Origin: Conchocele bisecta
Taxonomy: Eukaryota > Mollusca > Bivalvia > Lucinida > Thyasiridae
Length of the DNA: 64,000 nt
Direction of reading: 5' to 3'
Assembly: GCA_029237695.1 (NCBI GenBank)
Contig: CM055271.1
Location: 36,948,462 to 37,012,461 of the forward strand
The notes beneath the pieces are model-generated. The model was given only the letters and a program-made list of their open reading frames with translations. It made no database searches and was not told where the DNA came from. Shown one piece after another: positions 32,500-43,823 of this stretch. The position numbers and the translations under genes are program-made. Each line of letters opens with the position of its first letter. The stretch's first letter is position 1.

Positions 32500-34680
32500 C
32501 TGTCTGTTTCACGTTTTGCTGCCGACTAAAATTTGGCCATTAAACACATTAAATCTAAACAATATTGAAAAGTAAGTACTTTTTCATCAATAACAAAAAA
32601 GTCACCCTCCTTAAAAAAAATTGATGAAATTCCATCAAATATTGATTTTATTGCGAAAAAAACGATTTTCTATAGGGAGTATCAACAAGAGTTGTTAGAA
32701 GACAACGAAGCTCGCCTGTTGGCAGCCTTCACTCAAACTTGGCACAGCTGCATAAAAAAACATGAATATTATATAACTTGACCTTGTGTTAAGGGACGTG
32801 CGGTGGACATTGACATTGGGGTCAGTGGTGCAAGGTGGGTCGTGGGTTTGCTATAGCATAATATAGCATATTAAGATGAATGCATGTATGAAATATCAAT
32901 GCGCTTCCTCAAAACAGAAGTAAAACAAAATTTAACCCAACATTAAGTTTATGAACGCACTAAGTTGGTGATTTTCTACAGCATGATAGCTATTCACACG
33001 AGGAATGCATGTATGAATGTGCTAAGTTTGTGACCTTGACCTTGAGGAAAGGGGTGGAGGGGGTGGGTCATGGATTTGCTGTAGCACAATAGAGGATCAT
33101 CAGATGAATGCATGTATGAAATATCAAAGCGTTCCCTGTAAAGAAACAGAAGTTACACAACATTTACCCCAACGTTAACTTTATGAACATGCTAAGTTTG
33201 TGACCTTGACCTTGGGGTAAGGGTTGGGTGGTGGGTTGTGGATTTGCTACATTATGATAGAGTATCATCAGACTAATACATGTACATGTATGAAATATCA
33301 AGGCGTTCCCTGTTAAGAAACAGAAGTTATAAAAATATATTTATTCCAAAGTTAAGTTTATGATGTTGATCTTCGGGAAAGGGGTAGCGGGATCATGATT
33401 TTCTGTAGCACAATTGAAGATCACATGAATGCATGTATGCAATATCAAAGTGTTCCCTGTAACGAAACGAAGTTAAACAACATTTACCCTAACGTTATGT
33501 TTATAAACATGCTAAGATTTTAGCCTAGACCTTGTGGCAAGGGTTGGGTGGTGGGTTGTGGATTTGCTACAGCATGATAGAGTGTCATCTGAGGAATGCA
33601 TGTATGAAATATCAAGGCGTTGAATAAAAGGAAACATATGTTATAAGACATTTACCTCAACGTTAAGTTTATGAATGTGCTAAGTTTGTGACCTTGACCA
33701 TGGGGTAAGGGGTTGGGTGGTGAATCATGGATTTGCTACAGCATGATAGAGGGTCATCTGAGGAAAGCATGAATGAAATATCAAGGCGTTCCATAAAAGG
33801 AAACAGATGTTATAAGACATTTACCCCAACGTTAAGTTTATGAATGTGCTAAGTTTGTGACCTTGACCTTGGGGAAAGGGATGGCCGGTGGGTCATGGAT
33901 TTGCTATAGTACGATAGAGTATCATCAGATGAATGCATGTATGAAATATCAAGGTGTTCCATGAAAGGAAACAGATGTTATAAGACATTTACCCCAACGT
34001 TAAGTTTATGAATGTGCTAAGTTTGTGACATTGACCTTGGGATAAGGGTTGGCTGGTGGGTCATGGATTTGCTACAGCATTATAGAGGGTCATCTCAGGA
34101 ATGCATGTATGAAATATCAAGGCGTCCCATGAAAGGAAACATATGTTATAAGAAATTTACACCAACGTTAAGTTTATGAATGTACTAAGTTTGTGACATT
34201 GACTTTGGGGTAAGGGTTGGGTGTTGGGTCATGGATTTGCTACATCATGATAGAGGGTCATCTGAGGAATGCATGTATGAAATATCAAGGCATTCCATTA
34301 AAGGAAACAGATGTTATAAGACATTTATTCCAACGTTAAATTTATGAATGTGCTAAGTTTGTGATCTTGACCTTGGGGTAATGGTTGGGTGATGGGTCAT
34401 GGATTTGCCACAGCATGATAGAGGGTCATCTGAGGAATGCATGTATGCAATATCAAGGCGTTCCATGGAAGGAAACAGATGTTATAAGAAATTTACCCCA
34501 ACGTTAATTTTATGAATGTGCTAGGTTTGTGACCTTGACCTTGGGGTAAGGGTTGGGTGGTGGGTCATGGATTTGCTACAGCATGATAGAGGGTCATCTG
34601 AGGAATGCATGTATGAAATAACAAGGTGATCCATGAAAGAAAACAGAAGTTATAAGACATTTACCCCAACGTTAAGTTTG

Positions 34681-34714
<34 letters not shown>

Positions 34715-35059
34715 GGGTATGCCATAAGCTCTTCTGCACTTCGTGCAGGCGAGCTGAAAAACGAAAAAAAATGGAAATTGACTCCGAAACCTGGCAAGAT
34801 AGCTTGAAAATGATGTAACTAAGAAAACAAGTTAGATTTTGAAAATCGGTCCACAAATAAAAAAAAATATTTTAAAAAATCTATTTTTAGCTCCCATGTT
34901 AAATTCCCATAGGAAAATCGTTTTTTCTTCGCAATAAAATCAATATTTGATGGGTGACTTTTTTGTTATTGATGAAAAAGTACTTACTTTTAAATATTTT
35001 TTAAATTTAATGTGTTTAATGGCCAAACGTTCGTCGGCAGCAAAACATGGTACAGACAG
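32500..35059. mobile_element. Family K1 foldback split by a pearl-type element
   Basis: Left part 32500-32683 (CTGTCTGTTTCACGTTTTGC) and right part 34753-35059 (ending TACAGACAG). TA lies at both outer edges (32498-32499, 35060-35061). The two halves together match the intact K1 copies at 4776 and 40700. Confidence 0.75.
32684..34752 (+). mobile_element. Pearl-type element with 168 bp core array
   Basis: 5' terminus AGAAGACAACGAAGCTCG; about eleven core units. AACGTTAAGTTTATGAATG phases exactly: 33496, 33664, 33833, 34001, 34169, 34337, 34505, 34673 (168-169 bp). The last unit runs into five GACGCC hexamers, and the element ends with a hairpin TTCTGCACTTCGTGCAGG. Core array, microsatellite and terminal hairpin fit non-autonomous Helitron-type elements of bivalves. 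Confidence 0.8.
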
Positions 35060-35084
35060 TAGCTATCTCTGAATAAGGAGTTGG

Positions 35085-35170
35085 TATCTCCTAATTAGGA
35101 ATTAGTATCTCCTAATTAGGACTTAATATCTCATAATTATAACGCATTATCTCCTAACTATACCATTGTG
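35085..35170. repeat. Short degenerate repeats
   Basis: TATCTCCTAATTAGGA-like words recur about five times at 15-20 bp steps. Confidence 0.55.
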
Positions 35171-35237
35171 ACCTCTATAATAAAATATAAAAGAAACAGG
35201 CTGACATAAAATTAAAATCACGTGAAAATACTATTTT

Positions 35238-35602
35238 ATCCCGTCAACACGGTGCCGTGAAACATTTTTGATATCCAGTCAATACAATTTTTTAATTTTA
35301 CAGCCATTTGTAGGTGTTGACGGGATAAATAGAATAGTAGGTTAGTGCCGTGAATGGGAAAAAATATCTGGCAAGGCTCAGGAAACGGGATGGGCGAGGC
35401 TCTGCCTACTAACACTAACCTACTATTCTCTATCTATTTTCCTTATTTCTGAACCAAAGTATATGTTGTGACCACTCGGCGAGACGGTTCAAATGAGTGG
35501 TCACAACATATACTTCTGATGAGAAATAAAGAAATTCTTGAGACTTGCCGGATATTTTTTCCCATTCACGGCACTAACCTACTATTCTCTATTTATCCAC
35601 TC
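35238..35602. mobile_element. Family A composite, both core types
   Basis: TCCCGTCAACAC...GTGTTGACGGGA module, then a core-1 arm truncated at GAGGCTCTGCC and a core-2 hairpin with one arm partly deleted (CCACTCGGCGAGACGG). Confidence 0.75.
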
Positions 35603-35892
35603 GGTGCAGAGTATACCCGTCTGGCAACCATAATAAGCCAGTTGTCTCGTGACGGGCCACATAAATAGTTTAAGTTAAAACAGACAAACATGGACTAAAA
35701 GCTTTGCTCACTTATGAATCCCGATTCGGTTACATTTGGCGGATTGACTACCCCTGATCGACGGGAAACATATGCGAGATAACCAAATTGTCTGACCCTT
35801 AGGGAGCAAAGAACATAAGTTATCGCTTTTAAAGTTTCCCTTTGAGGTTACAATCAATCTACTAGCGTACATCCAATGGCAAGAGAACACAG

Positions 35893-36290
35893 ATCTTATG
35901 GCGGTGTTGCCTTATCAGAGTAAGATAATGTAGATATGTATACAGATATTCAACGAGACTGAATAATTCTTCTACGGAGTCTGACCAGGGGGCCTTTTCA
36001 CTAAACTTCGTACGACTAAAACTAAAAGTGCAAAATTATGATATTCTGAAAATTGCACATTTATTTAACAATGTTTTATTGTAAACAATTATATCTTATG
36101 GCGGTGTTATGTTATCAGAGCAAGATAATATAGATACATATACAGATATTCAACGAGACTGAATAATTATTCTACGGAGTCTGACCAGGGGACCGTTTCA
36201 CTAAACTTCGTACGACTTAAACTAAAAGTACAAAATTATGATATTCTGAAAATTGCACATGTATTTAACAATGTTTTCTTGTAAACAATT
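35893..36290 (+). repeat. 199 bp tandem duplication
   Basis: ATCTTATGGCGGTGTT starts at 35893 and 36092. Each unit ends in a family C left arm (GTTTCACTAAACTTCGTACG). Confidence 0.75.
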
Positions 36291-36432
36291 ATTGGATTTA
36301 CATGTATTGAACATAGGCTGCATATGCAGCCTATGTTCAATAAATATAAATCCATCAATTGAAATTTCCAGAAGATCCTAAATTTGCACTTACGAACATT
36401 TTAGTCGTACGAAGTTTAGTGAAGCGCACCCC
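36189..36432. mobile_element. Family C foldback
   Basis: GGGGACCGTTTCACTAAACT left end, core AGGCTGCATATGCAGCCT, right end TTTAGTGAAGCGCACCCC. Confidence 0.8.
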
Positions 36433-36545
36433 TGAACTGTTTCTGATGTTGAGTACGTTTTCTTCATCGATGCAAACCGGTGTAACCGGCATTATTGAAC
36501 GGTCCAGTGAAAAAATGGGGCTAACTCCACCCGGGACGTCTGTTA
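36433..36545 (-). CDS. Coding-like island, unrecognised
   Basis: On the minus strand an acceptor-like TGTACATACAG precedes an open frame of about 37 residues (LTDVPGGVSPIFSLDRSI, then PVTPVCIDEENVLNIR) that runs into the family C end. Codon-like composition differs from neighbours. It may be an exon remnant cut by the C insertion, or chance. Confidence 0.22.
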
Positions 36546-37020
36546 ACTGTATGTACACAACCGCTTACGTTAATTTTGCTCATACATGTATTACCAACTG
36601 GCAATCAAGCAATTTGATTGAATCCCGTCAACACAGTGCGTATGTGCCGTGAAACACGGTGCCGTGAAACATTTTTTGACATCCAGTCAATACTATTTTT
36701 GCATTTTACAGCCATTTGTAGGTGTTGACGGGATAAATAGAATAGTAGGTTAGTGCCGTGAATGGGGAAAAATATCTGGCGCGGCACGGAAACGGGATGT
36801 GCTCGGCAGAGCCTCGCCCATCCCGTTTCCTGAGCCTTGCCAGATATTTTTTCCCATTCACGGCACAAACCTACTTATTCTCTATATCTGAGCCTGAGCT
36901 ATGTTACACCTCAGGCTCTGAAAATCAAGATGCTTGATTTTCAAGCACAATATTCACGTATTTTGAAATAAAGAAATTGGCAGACATTGGCCAGATTAAC
37001 GCGGGCGGTAGTGTATACGG
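36540..37020. mobile_element. Family D element split by a family A copy
   Basis: CACAACCGCTTACGTTAATT to AGCAATTTGATTG (36540-36620) continues at TCTGAGCCTGAGCTATG (36888). The end is CCAGATTAACGCGGGCGGTA. Confidence 0.78.
36621..36886. mobile_element. Family A composite within D
   Basis: ATCCCGTCAACACAGTGCGT start, ACCTACTTATTCTCTAT end. The core hairpin joins a GCGCGGCACGG arm with a CCTGAGCCTTGCC arm. Confidence 0.8.
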
Positions 37021-37257
37021 TGGCTGCATGGACAATATTCAAGGACGACAATCCCGTAATGGGCCAATATGGCCAATAGTTTGAGTTATTGTTCGTATCC
37101 TACCAAGTCTGACACAAGAATATGCACAACACTCATCGCCTACATTGAGTTATACAAAACCATTATTAAATAGTACGAGCACATGAATAAAACACTAGCA
37201 GATGGTTTGAAAGCTGGTGAAATGTTTGGACTTTGGTACGTGTGAAGGAACTAGATG

Positions 37258-38170
37258 TAAAGAGTTGACAGAAGACAACAAAACGCTCCCAATGACGGAT
37301 TAGTTGAAACGCATATTAAGAATCATATCATTATCAAGAAGCCGTGTGAAAGGAAACAGAAATTAAAGTTTCCACCAGTGTTAAGTCTGTGAGCGCACTA
37401 AGATTGTGACCTTTACCTTTGAGTTAGCGGTGGACCGAGGGTCGTGTATTTTGTACGGCATGATGAAGGCATGCGTGAACTATCAAGAAGTGGGGTGAAA
37501 CGAAATTATAACAAGCTAAGTTTATGAAAACATAAATAGTGTGATGAGCCTGACCTTGCAGCTAGTAGCGGTCTGATGGTCGTGGATTTCACACGGCATT
37601 ACAGAGAATCACTAGCGGAAGTCATGTGTGAAACATCAGGACTGGGCAAGAATGACAACAGAACTTATGCAAGGTGCATGATCACGTGGTTACAACAACA
37701 ACAACGCCGCCCACTCCAAAGTAAGTATTATTTGATATTTTACTTAACATGCAACGGATTTTGATGAAATATGGCGCAGCAATCGCGTCTTCATGAGCTA
37801 CATTTGGTGGTCTATGCAGTTTGGCACAGACTTCAGTCGTTTTTGCGAGGAATCGATTTCCGTGTCTCCGACACGGAAGTCGATTCTTCGCAAAAACGAC
37901 TGAAATTTGGGCGAAAATACAGAGACCACCAAATGCAGCTTAACAATACGCGTTTGATGCGCCACATTTCATCAAAATCCGTTACGTAATAAGGACACTA
38001 TAAAATAATACGTAATTTGAATCGGTACTTGTTGTTGTTGTTAGTACCACGTGATCATACACCTTGGTATAACAAGTATTCCAAATGTTAAGTTCATGAA
38101 AGCTCTAATATTGTGACCATGACCTTGGTGATAGTGGGAGTCCTATGGGCGAGCGGACCGACAGACGTAC
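37258..38170 (+). mobile_element. Degenerate pearl-type element interrupted by B
   Basis: AGAGTTGACAGAAGACAACA start, about two decayed core units (GTGACCTTTACCTTTGAG, GTGATGAGCCTGACCTTG), then after the B insert GTGACCATGACCTTGG and CGGACCGACAGACG. Confidence 0.6.
37680..38066. mobile_element. Family B foldback
   Basis: CAAGGTGCATGATCACGTGG and GATCATACACCTTG ends; centre ATTTCCGTGTCTCCGACACG. No perfect 5 bp duplication is visible. Confidence 0.85.
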
Positions 38171-38212
38171 ATTTTGTAACATGTGTTGAGAATAGCACAT
38201 TTGTAATAACTA

Positions 38213-38511
38213 TATTTGGCTGTGACTGGAGAAATGGGGCTGACGCGATTTGTGACCAGTGTAACTCCTGATCAAATAGCTCACTCATGTAGCCTAATAA
38301 TGATCTGTTTTGCTTGTTCGAAGCATGACGGGTGTTTCCTTAATATAATAACGAACAGTGCAGATCCTGATCAGACTGTGCGGATGCACAGTCTGATCTG
38401 GATCATCACTGGTCGCAATCCTGATCAGACTGTGCGGATGCACAGGCTGATCTGGATCATCACTGGTCGCAAAACCCATAAGCCCCATTTATCCAGTCCC
38501 AGCCACATATT
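38213..38511. mobile_element. Family M with internal tandem piece
   Basis: TGGCTGTGACTGGAGAAATG start, TTTATCCAGTCCCAGCCACA end. CCTGATCAGACTGTGCGGAT and the adjoining GATCTGGATCATCACTGGTC occur twice in tandem (38350-38470). Confidence 0.75.
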
Positions 38512-38864
38512 ACATCGTAATTAATATTACACGTGTGCAATATTACATTGCTCTGCCTATTATGTCTTGATTTTCAAACAAGTATGACTATAAAGCCCTC
38601 CATATATCATTCCGCATCCAACAGGCTGTTGGCACGGACAACCGTATCGGATGCTCGAACGCCATCAATCGTCCGGCGACATTCCGGAAACCGGCATCGC
38701 CTATAATCACGTGACCTCCTTACTGATCCCATTGCAGTGTGAAACTGACTTGCATCGTTGTTTTAACTGTTGAAAACATTATTCTGCATCATCCTATAAA
38801 TCATTCGTTAGTTTAAATAAACGCTGATGAAATACGATTTTAATTTGTTAAATGAGGGTTATAC
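38512..38864. other. No recognisable feature
   Basis: No supported frame or repeat. Confidence 0.45.
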
Positions 38865-39044
38865 TGCCACCTGCGCTAATCTTGCCAACATTTGTCAATT
38901 TCTGTTGTTGTCGTTGGAATCAAGCAGGTTGATTGTACAGCTCAGGCTCAGACAATCAAACTGCTTGATTGCGAGTTGGCTTTTCCAACCGTTGTCCGGA
39001 AACGATGACACTCTTTGAGCAAGATTAACGCAGGCAGTTGTGTC
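38865..39044. mobile_element. Family D element
   Basis: CCACCTGCGCTAATCTTGCC start and AAGATTAACGCAGGCAGTTG end; CTCAGGCTCAGACAATCAAA inside. Confidence 0.7.
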
Positions 39045-39336
39045 TGGCGAATTTTAAAGTCTGACTTCGGCATACAGACCACCTGTCACGGTCATTTTCC
39101 GCGTTTAGATTCATGCGTATATAATAACTGAAAGTTATTGCATCTTACATGCATATTCTCTTTCTGGGGTGTTCATGGCACGGCGGGGTAGTGCCGTCAT
39201 TCGTCTGACGACTGACCTGGATAAACATTGATCCGGACGCCACATTTCTCCAATCACATGCATATAAATGTATATCAAAATGAAATAAGACTCGAGTATC
39301 CCGGGTGCCCGTTTCAGAGAGTGTTATTTCCGATTA

Positions 39337-39490
39337 CACCACCGCCTGCGCTAATCTTGTCAATAGTTGTCAAAGTATTAATTTAAAAATATTGTGATTG
39401 AAATCAAGCAGGTTGATTTACTGAGCCTGAGTTGTGAAACAGGCAATCAAACTGCTTGATTGCGCCTTGGCATTGTCTGTAACCGTTCAG
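39337..39490. mobile_element. Family D element, right end lost
   Basis: CCGCCTGCGCTAATCTTGTC start; GAAATCAAGCAGGTTGATTT and CAATCAAACTGCTTGATTGC. Confidence 0.65.
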
Positions 39491-39907
39491 GATTCTAGCA
39501 GGTACTGCATTCCATACAACGGCGGTGTTTTATCATTGTCAACACCGACGCCACACAAACAATTTCCTAGCCATGTGTGGCAATGGCGACCGGCCGTAAT
39601 AGATATCAGATAAGACACTGAAAAATGACACATACGATGTTATGTTATACGGATAATTGCTACAATGAAGTGAGAGACGAGAAATCGATAGTTGCCTATT
39701 GCCGGCGAAACTACACCGGGATTTGCAGTATTGAAGCGCTCAAGCGAATATGAATGAAAAGCTTGCGTTTGATGGAGCCTGATCGACATGTAAATGATTT
39801 CCTACGCACACGTTGCTAGGCTTATGCCGGCTTATAGAGTCAGAACATAGACATACGGAATAACGAAGATTGTTGTGAAAATCAGGATGTCAGTGAGAAT
39901 ATTGCGT
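39491..39907. other. No recognisable feature
   Basis: No supported frame or repeat. Confidence 0.45.
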
Positions 39908-40680
39908 TTATATATGGCTGTGATTGGAGAAATGGTGCTTATGGGATTTGTGACTACTGTCTGTTTCACGAAAGCTGCCCAAATTTTACGGCCATATAAA
40001 CAATTCAAAAACAATATTTTTTTCGATAGTATTAAATTAAAGGAAAATTTAAGAATGAGCCTTCTTTTTATTTCGTGAAATTTTGTCAAATATTGGTTTT
40101 ATTACGAAAAATTGATTTCTCTGTGGGAATTTAACATGGGGGAAAAAGAGGCAAAGGAGTGTGGGAGGAGTCAAAAAACGATAGATAGCTTGGAAATGAT
40201 CCAACTAAGAAAACAAAAGTTAAATTTTGAAAATCGGTCCAGGATTACTGAAATTCTAAAACATTTCCCCATGTTACATCCCCATAGACATCTTCACTCC
40301 GTGAAGATGTCTATGGGGATTTAACATGGGGAAATTTTTTTTGCAATAAAATCAATATTTGACCAAATTTCACGAAATAAAAAGAAGGCTCATTCTTAAA
40401 TTTTCCTTTAATTTAATATTATCGAAAATAATATTGTTTTTGAATTGTCTATATAGCCGTAAAATTTGGGCAGCTTTCGTGAAACAGACTATAGTGTAGC
40501 TACTGATCAAATAGCACAGTACTGTAGCATGATAGCGATCTATTTTGTTTGTTACTTGCATGACTGGTGTTGCATTGATGGCATGGTGAACATTGCAGTT
40601 TTTTTATCAAATTGTGTGGATGCACAGGCTGATCTGGATCTAAACTGGTCGTAATACCCACAAGCCCCATTTATCAAAGT
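39908..40680. mobile_element. Family M element split by K2
   Basis: TATGGCTGTGATTGGAGAAA to GGGATTTGTGAC, resuming at GTGTAGCTACTGATCAAATA. The intact order is seen at 38213-38300. Confidence 0.78.
39957..40491. mobile_element. Family K2 foldback with TA duplication
   Basis: CTGTCTGTTTCACGAAAGCT start; GCTTTCGTGAAACAGAC end; TA at 39955-39956 and 40492-40493. The core hairpin is ATAGACATCTTCACTCC / GTGAAGATGTCTAT with AACATGGGG arms. Confidence 0.82.
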
Positions 40681-40699
40681 AAATACTAGAATGATTACT

Positions 40700-41203
40700 G
40701 TCTGTTCCACGTTTTGCTGCCTACAAACATTTGGCTGTTAAACACATTCAATCTAAAAAATATTTAAAAGTAAGTATTTTTTTATCAATAAGAAAAAATT
40801 CACCCTCCCCAAAAAAATGTATTTGATGAAATTCCATCAAATATTGATTTTATTGCGAAAAACTATTTTCCTATGGGAATTTAACATGGGGGCTAAAATA
40901 GATTTTTTTTAAATATTATTTTTAGTTGTGGACCGATTTTCAAAATCTAATTTTTGTTTTCTTAATGACATCATTTTCAAGCTATCTCGCCAGGTTTCGG
41001 AGTCAATTTCCAATTTTTTTCGTTTTTTAGGAAAATCGTTTTTTTCGCAATAAAATCAATTGATGGAATTTCATGAAATATTTTTTTTTGGGAAAGGTGA
41101 CTTTTTTTGTTATTGATGAAAAAGTACTTACTTTTAAATATTTTTTAGATTTAATGTGTTTAATAGCCAAAAGTTCGTCGGCAGCAAAACGTGGAATAGA
41201 CAG
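40700..41203. mobile_element. Family K1 foldback with TA duplication
   Basis: CTGTCTGTTCCACGTTTTGC and CGTGGAATAGACAG ends; TA at 40698-40699 and 41204-41205. Confidence 0.82.
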
Positions 41204-41374
41204 TAATTTGATTTCAAATAACGGTCCATAAGATTACATGTGTAATTATGTCTCATTTGGAACTTAGCAGTAATGCATATAGCCCAAAATGATTATATAA
41301 CCAACCAAACAGTGATTGATTGTTTCTGATGACGTCACAGGCGAAGGCCGTTCCTATATGTTACAGGTCTGGGG

Positions 41375-41775
41375 GCCGTTTCACAAAACTTCGTACGACT
41401 AAAATGTTCGTCATTGCATAATTATAATGGTCATTAACAATCTTTTCTTGTAAACAATTGTTGGATTTACATTTATTGAGCATAGGCTGCATATGCAGCC
41501 TATGGTCAATAAATGTAAATCCATCAATTGAAATTTTCAGACGATCATAAATGTGCACTTACGAACATTTTAATCGTACGAAGTTTAGTGAAACGGCCCC
41601 CAGGGTCCCAAAAATACACATACATTTATTGAGCATAGGCTGCATATTGCAGCCTATGGTCAATAAATGTAAATCCATCAATTGAAATTTTCAGACGATC
41701 ATAAATGTGCACTTACGAACATTTTAATCGTACGAAGTTTAGTGAAACGGCCCCCAGGGTCCCAAAAATACACAA
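41375..41775. mobile_element. Family C foldback with 158 bp tandem duplication of its right arm
   Basis: GGGGGCCGTTTCACAAAACT start. The right arm from ATTTATTGAGCATAGGCTGC to GGGTCCCAAAAATACACA is present twice (about 41470-41625 and 41628-41775). Confidence 0.8.
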
Positions 41776-41804
41776 CATTAGAGGGATCTCTTTGTTATAC
41801 AACA

Positions 41805-42015
41805 TGGGCCTGTTTCACTAAACTTCGTTCGTTACAATTTAGCACGACATGTTTATGAATGTGTTTCTCTGTACCCTAATGCTAACACAAACATCCACGA
41901 ACAATTTGTAAAAATCGGCTGTTAGTACAAAACGTATTGTAAATTACAAGTATATATGTATATTTGTATATGCACTTGCGAACTTCTTTAGTTAAATTAG
42001 TGAAACGGGCCCCAT
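41805..42015. mobile_element. Family C-like element, diverged
   Basis: GCCTGTTTCACTAAACTTCG start and TTAGTGAAACGGGCCCC end without the palindromic core. Confidence 0.65.
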
Positions 42016-42065
42016 GTTGCTTACAGTGACACTTCAGTGACCTCACACCCAGTGGTTGGAGAGCA

Positions 42066-42118
42066 TTGTCGTATCGTCACTTTGTTATGTGTACAAATAA
42101 GAAAGTGACGACACGACA
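42066..42118. repeat. Short hairpin
   Basis: TGTCGTATCGTCACTTTGTT pairs with the AGAAAGTGACGACACGACA side. Confidence 0.6.
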
Positions 42119-42201
42119 GTGGTCACAAATTTAGTAAGACTCAATTTGCAATGTCGAGTCAGAAAATAACAGACATATAAATAACCAAGCCGTCCCTGTT
42201 G

Positions 42202-42521
42202 TACGGAAGCCCATTAGGGCCACTTCACTTTTTTTTAATTTCCATTTATTCAAGATGTTTTCTTGAATGTTCAAGATCTTTTCATGAATTTTCAAGAAAT
42301 TCAAGAAAAGAACTTGAACATTCAAGAAAAAATATTGAAAAATTGAATTTTCAAGCTCTTTTCTTGTATTTTCAAGATCTTTTCTTGAGTTTTCAAGAAA
42401 AGATCTTGAAAATTCAAGAAAAGAACTTGAAAATTCAAGAAAGTGTCTTGAAAATTCAAAAAAAGATCTCGAAAATTCAAGAAAAGATAAAAAAGTGAAG
42501 TGGCCCTAATGGGCTTCCGTA
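42202..42521. mobile_element. Family I element, complete
   Basis: TACGGAAGCCCATTAGGGCC and its perfect complement are the ends; CTGTTG lies directly outside both (42196-42201, 42522-42527). The interior is runs of TTCAAGAAAAG/CTTTTCTTGAA. Frames inside translate the array only. Confidence 0.88.
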
Positions 42522-42625
42522 CTGTTGTATAGTTGGCGAGCGCTATTAATTACACCCGACGTTGGGGCGCGGAGCCTGAGAAACTGTACAACATAGCCCA
42601 TATTTGCGTACAATAGAGAACAATA

Positions 42626-42954
42626 CTGCCCTCCCAAGTCAAACTGCAGTATCTGTTAAACTCAGTAAACTGCACCCTAATGAAATATCTGCACTATGAT
42701 GCTCTGCTGACCCTGTGCAATCATCCCAAGTCAAACTGCAGTATCTGTTAAACTGTAGTATCTGCACTATGATGCTATGCTGACCCTGTGCAATCATCCC
42801 CAGGGGATGATGCACAGGGTCACTGCATGATTAAGTGCAGATCTGCAGTTTAAGATGCTGCAGTTTGTCTTGGGATGATTGCACAGGGTCAGCATAGCAT
42901 CATAGTGCAGATACTGCAGTTTAACAGATACTGCAGTTTGACTTGGGAGGGCAG
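42626..42954. mobile_element. Family R foldback, short copy
   Basis: CTGCCCTCCCAAGTCAAACT and its complement, with one or two units per arm around CATCCCCAGGGGATG. No long array, in contrast to 2917-3828. Confidence 0.82.
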
Positions 42955-43179
42955 CATATACCCAAAGGAGACATTAACATATATAAAGAAGAAAATAACG
43001 CACTGCATAAAAGGTACATGTAAAGTCTAAAGACATGGAACACGCATAGCATTGTCGAGAAGGCATAAACGCGGTACAAATATGCGAAGTACTGTTCCGA
43101 AAGGAGCGCAACAGTACGTAACGTATATATATGTATACTAGAAATGTGGCTTGTCGGCACACGAATGAACGGCTGGAAG

Positions 43180-43683
43180 CCAAAGAAAACGAGGCACATT
43201 TGAAAATACAGAGGGCAAGAGAAGCGTGGATTTGTCACAGCATGAAAACAGACCATCAGAGCAATGGTGTGTGAAATGCAAGAAACAGACATTACAAGAC
43301 ACTTACCCGAGGTTCGAACGCACCATGTATGTGAGCTTGACCCTGGCTTAGAAGGGGTAGGACGATCGTGGAATTTTCACAGGGTGGTAGAGGACCATTA
43401 GAGCAATGCGTGTGTGAAATATCAAGCAGATACGTGCAAGGTAACATAAATTATAAGACATGTACAAGAGCGTTAAGGTTTCTAACGCACCAAGTATGTG
43501 ACATTGACCCTGGGCTAAGTAGGGGCAGGACGATCGTGGATTTGAGACAGGGAGGTAGTGGACCATTGGAGCAATGTGTGTGTGAAATATCAAGCCGATC
43601 CAATCAAGGAAACGGACATTATAATACAATGTACATTTTCGGAACACGGACGGACGAGACGTACGAACGCCGGTAACACGATA
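43180..43683 (+). mobile_element. Pearl-type element, left part
   Basis: About 2.5 core units (GTGTGTGAAATATCAAG at 43408 and 43577; GACATTGACCCTGGGCTAAG) then CGGACGGACGAGACG. The large transposon follows, and the element resumes after it. Confidence 0.7.
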
Positions 43684-43689
43684 TGGTTA

Positions 43690-43823
43690 GGGAGCCCAGA
43701 GACTTTTATTTGACTGTCGTGTTCCAAAAGGTCTGAAGGTTGCTTCTTATAGGAAATTTTCTCTAGTTTTCGAAAATGCGCGTCTTAAGTGCACAAACCT
43801 GTGCAATTTTTCTGTAAATCTCG
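43690..43823 (+). repeat. Left terminal inverted repeat of the 6.66 kb transposon
   Basis: Begins GGGAGCCCAGAGACTTTTAT. It matches the complement of 50207-50340 with a single difference seven bases before its inner end. Confidence 0.92.
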
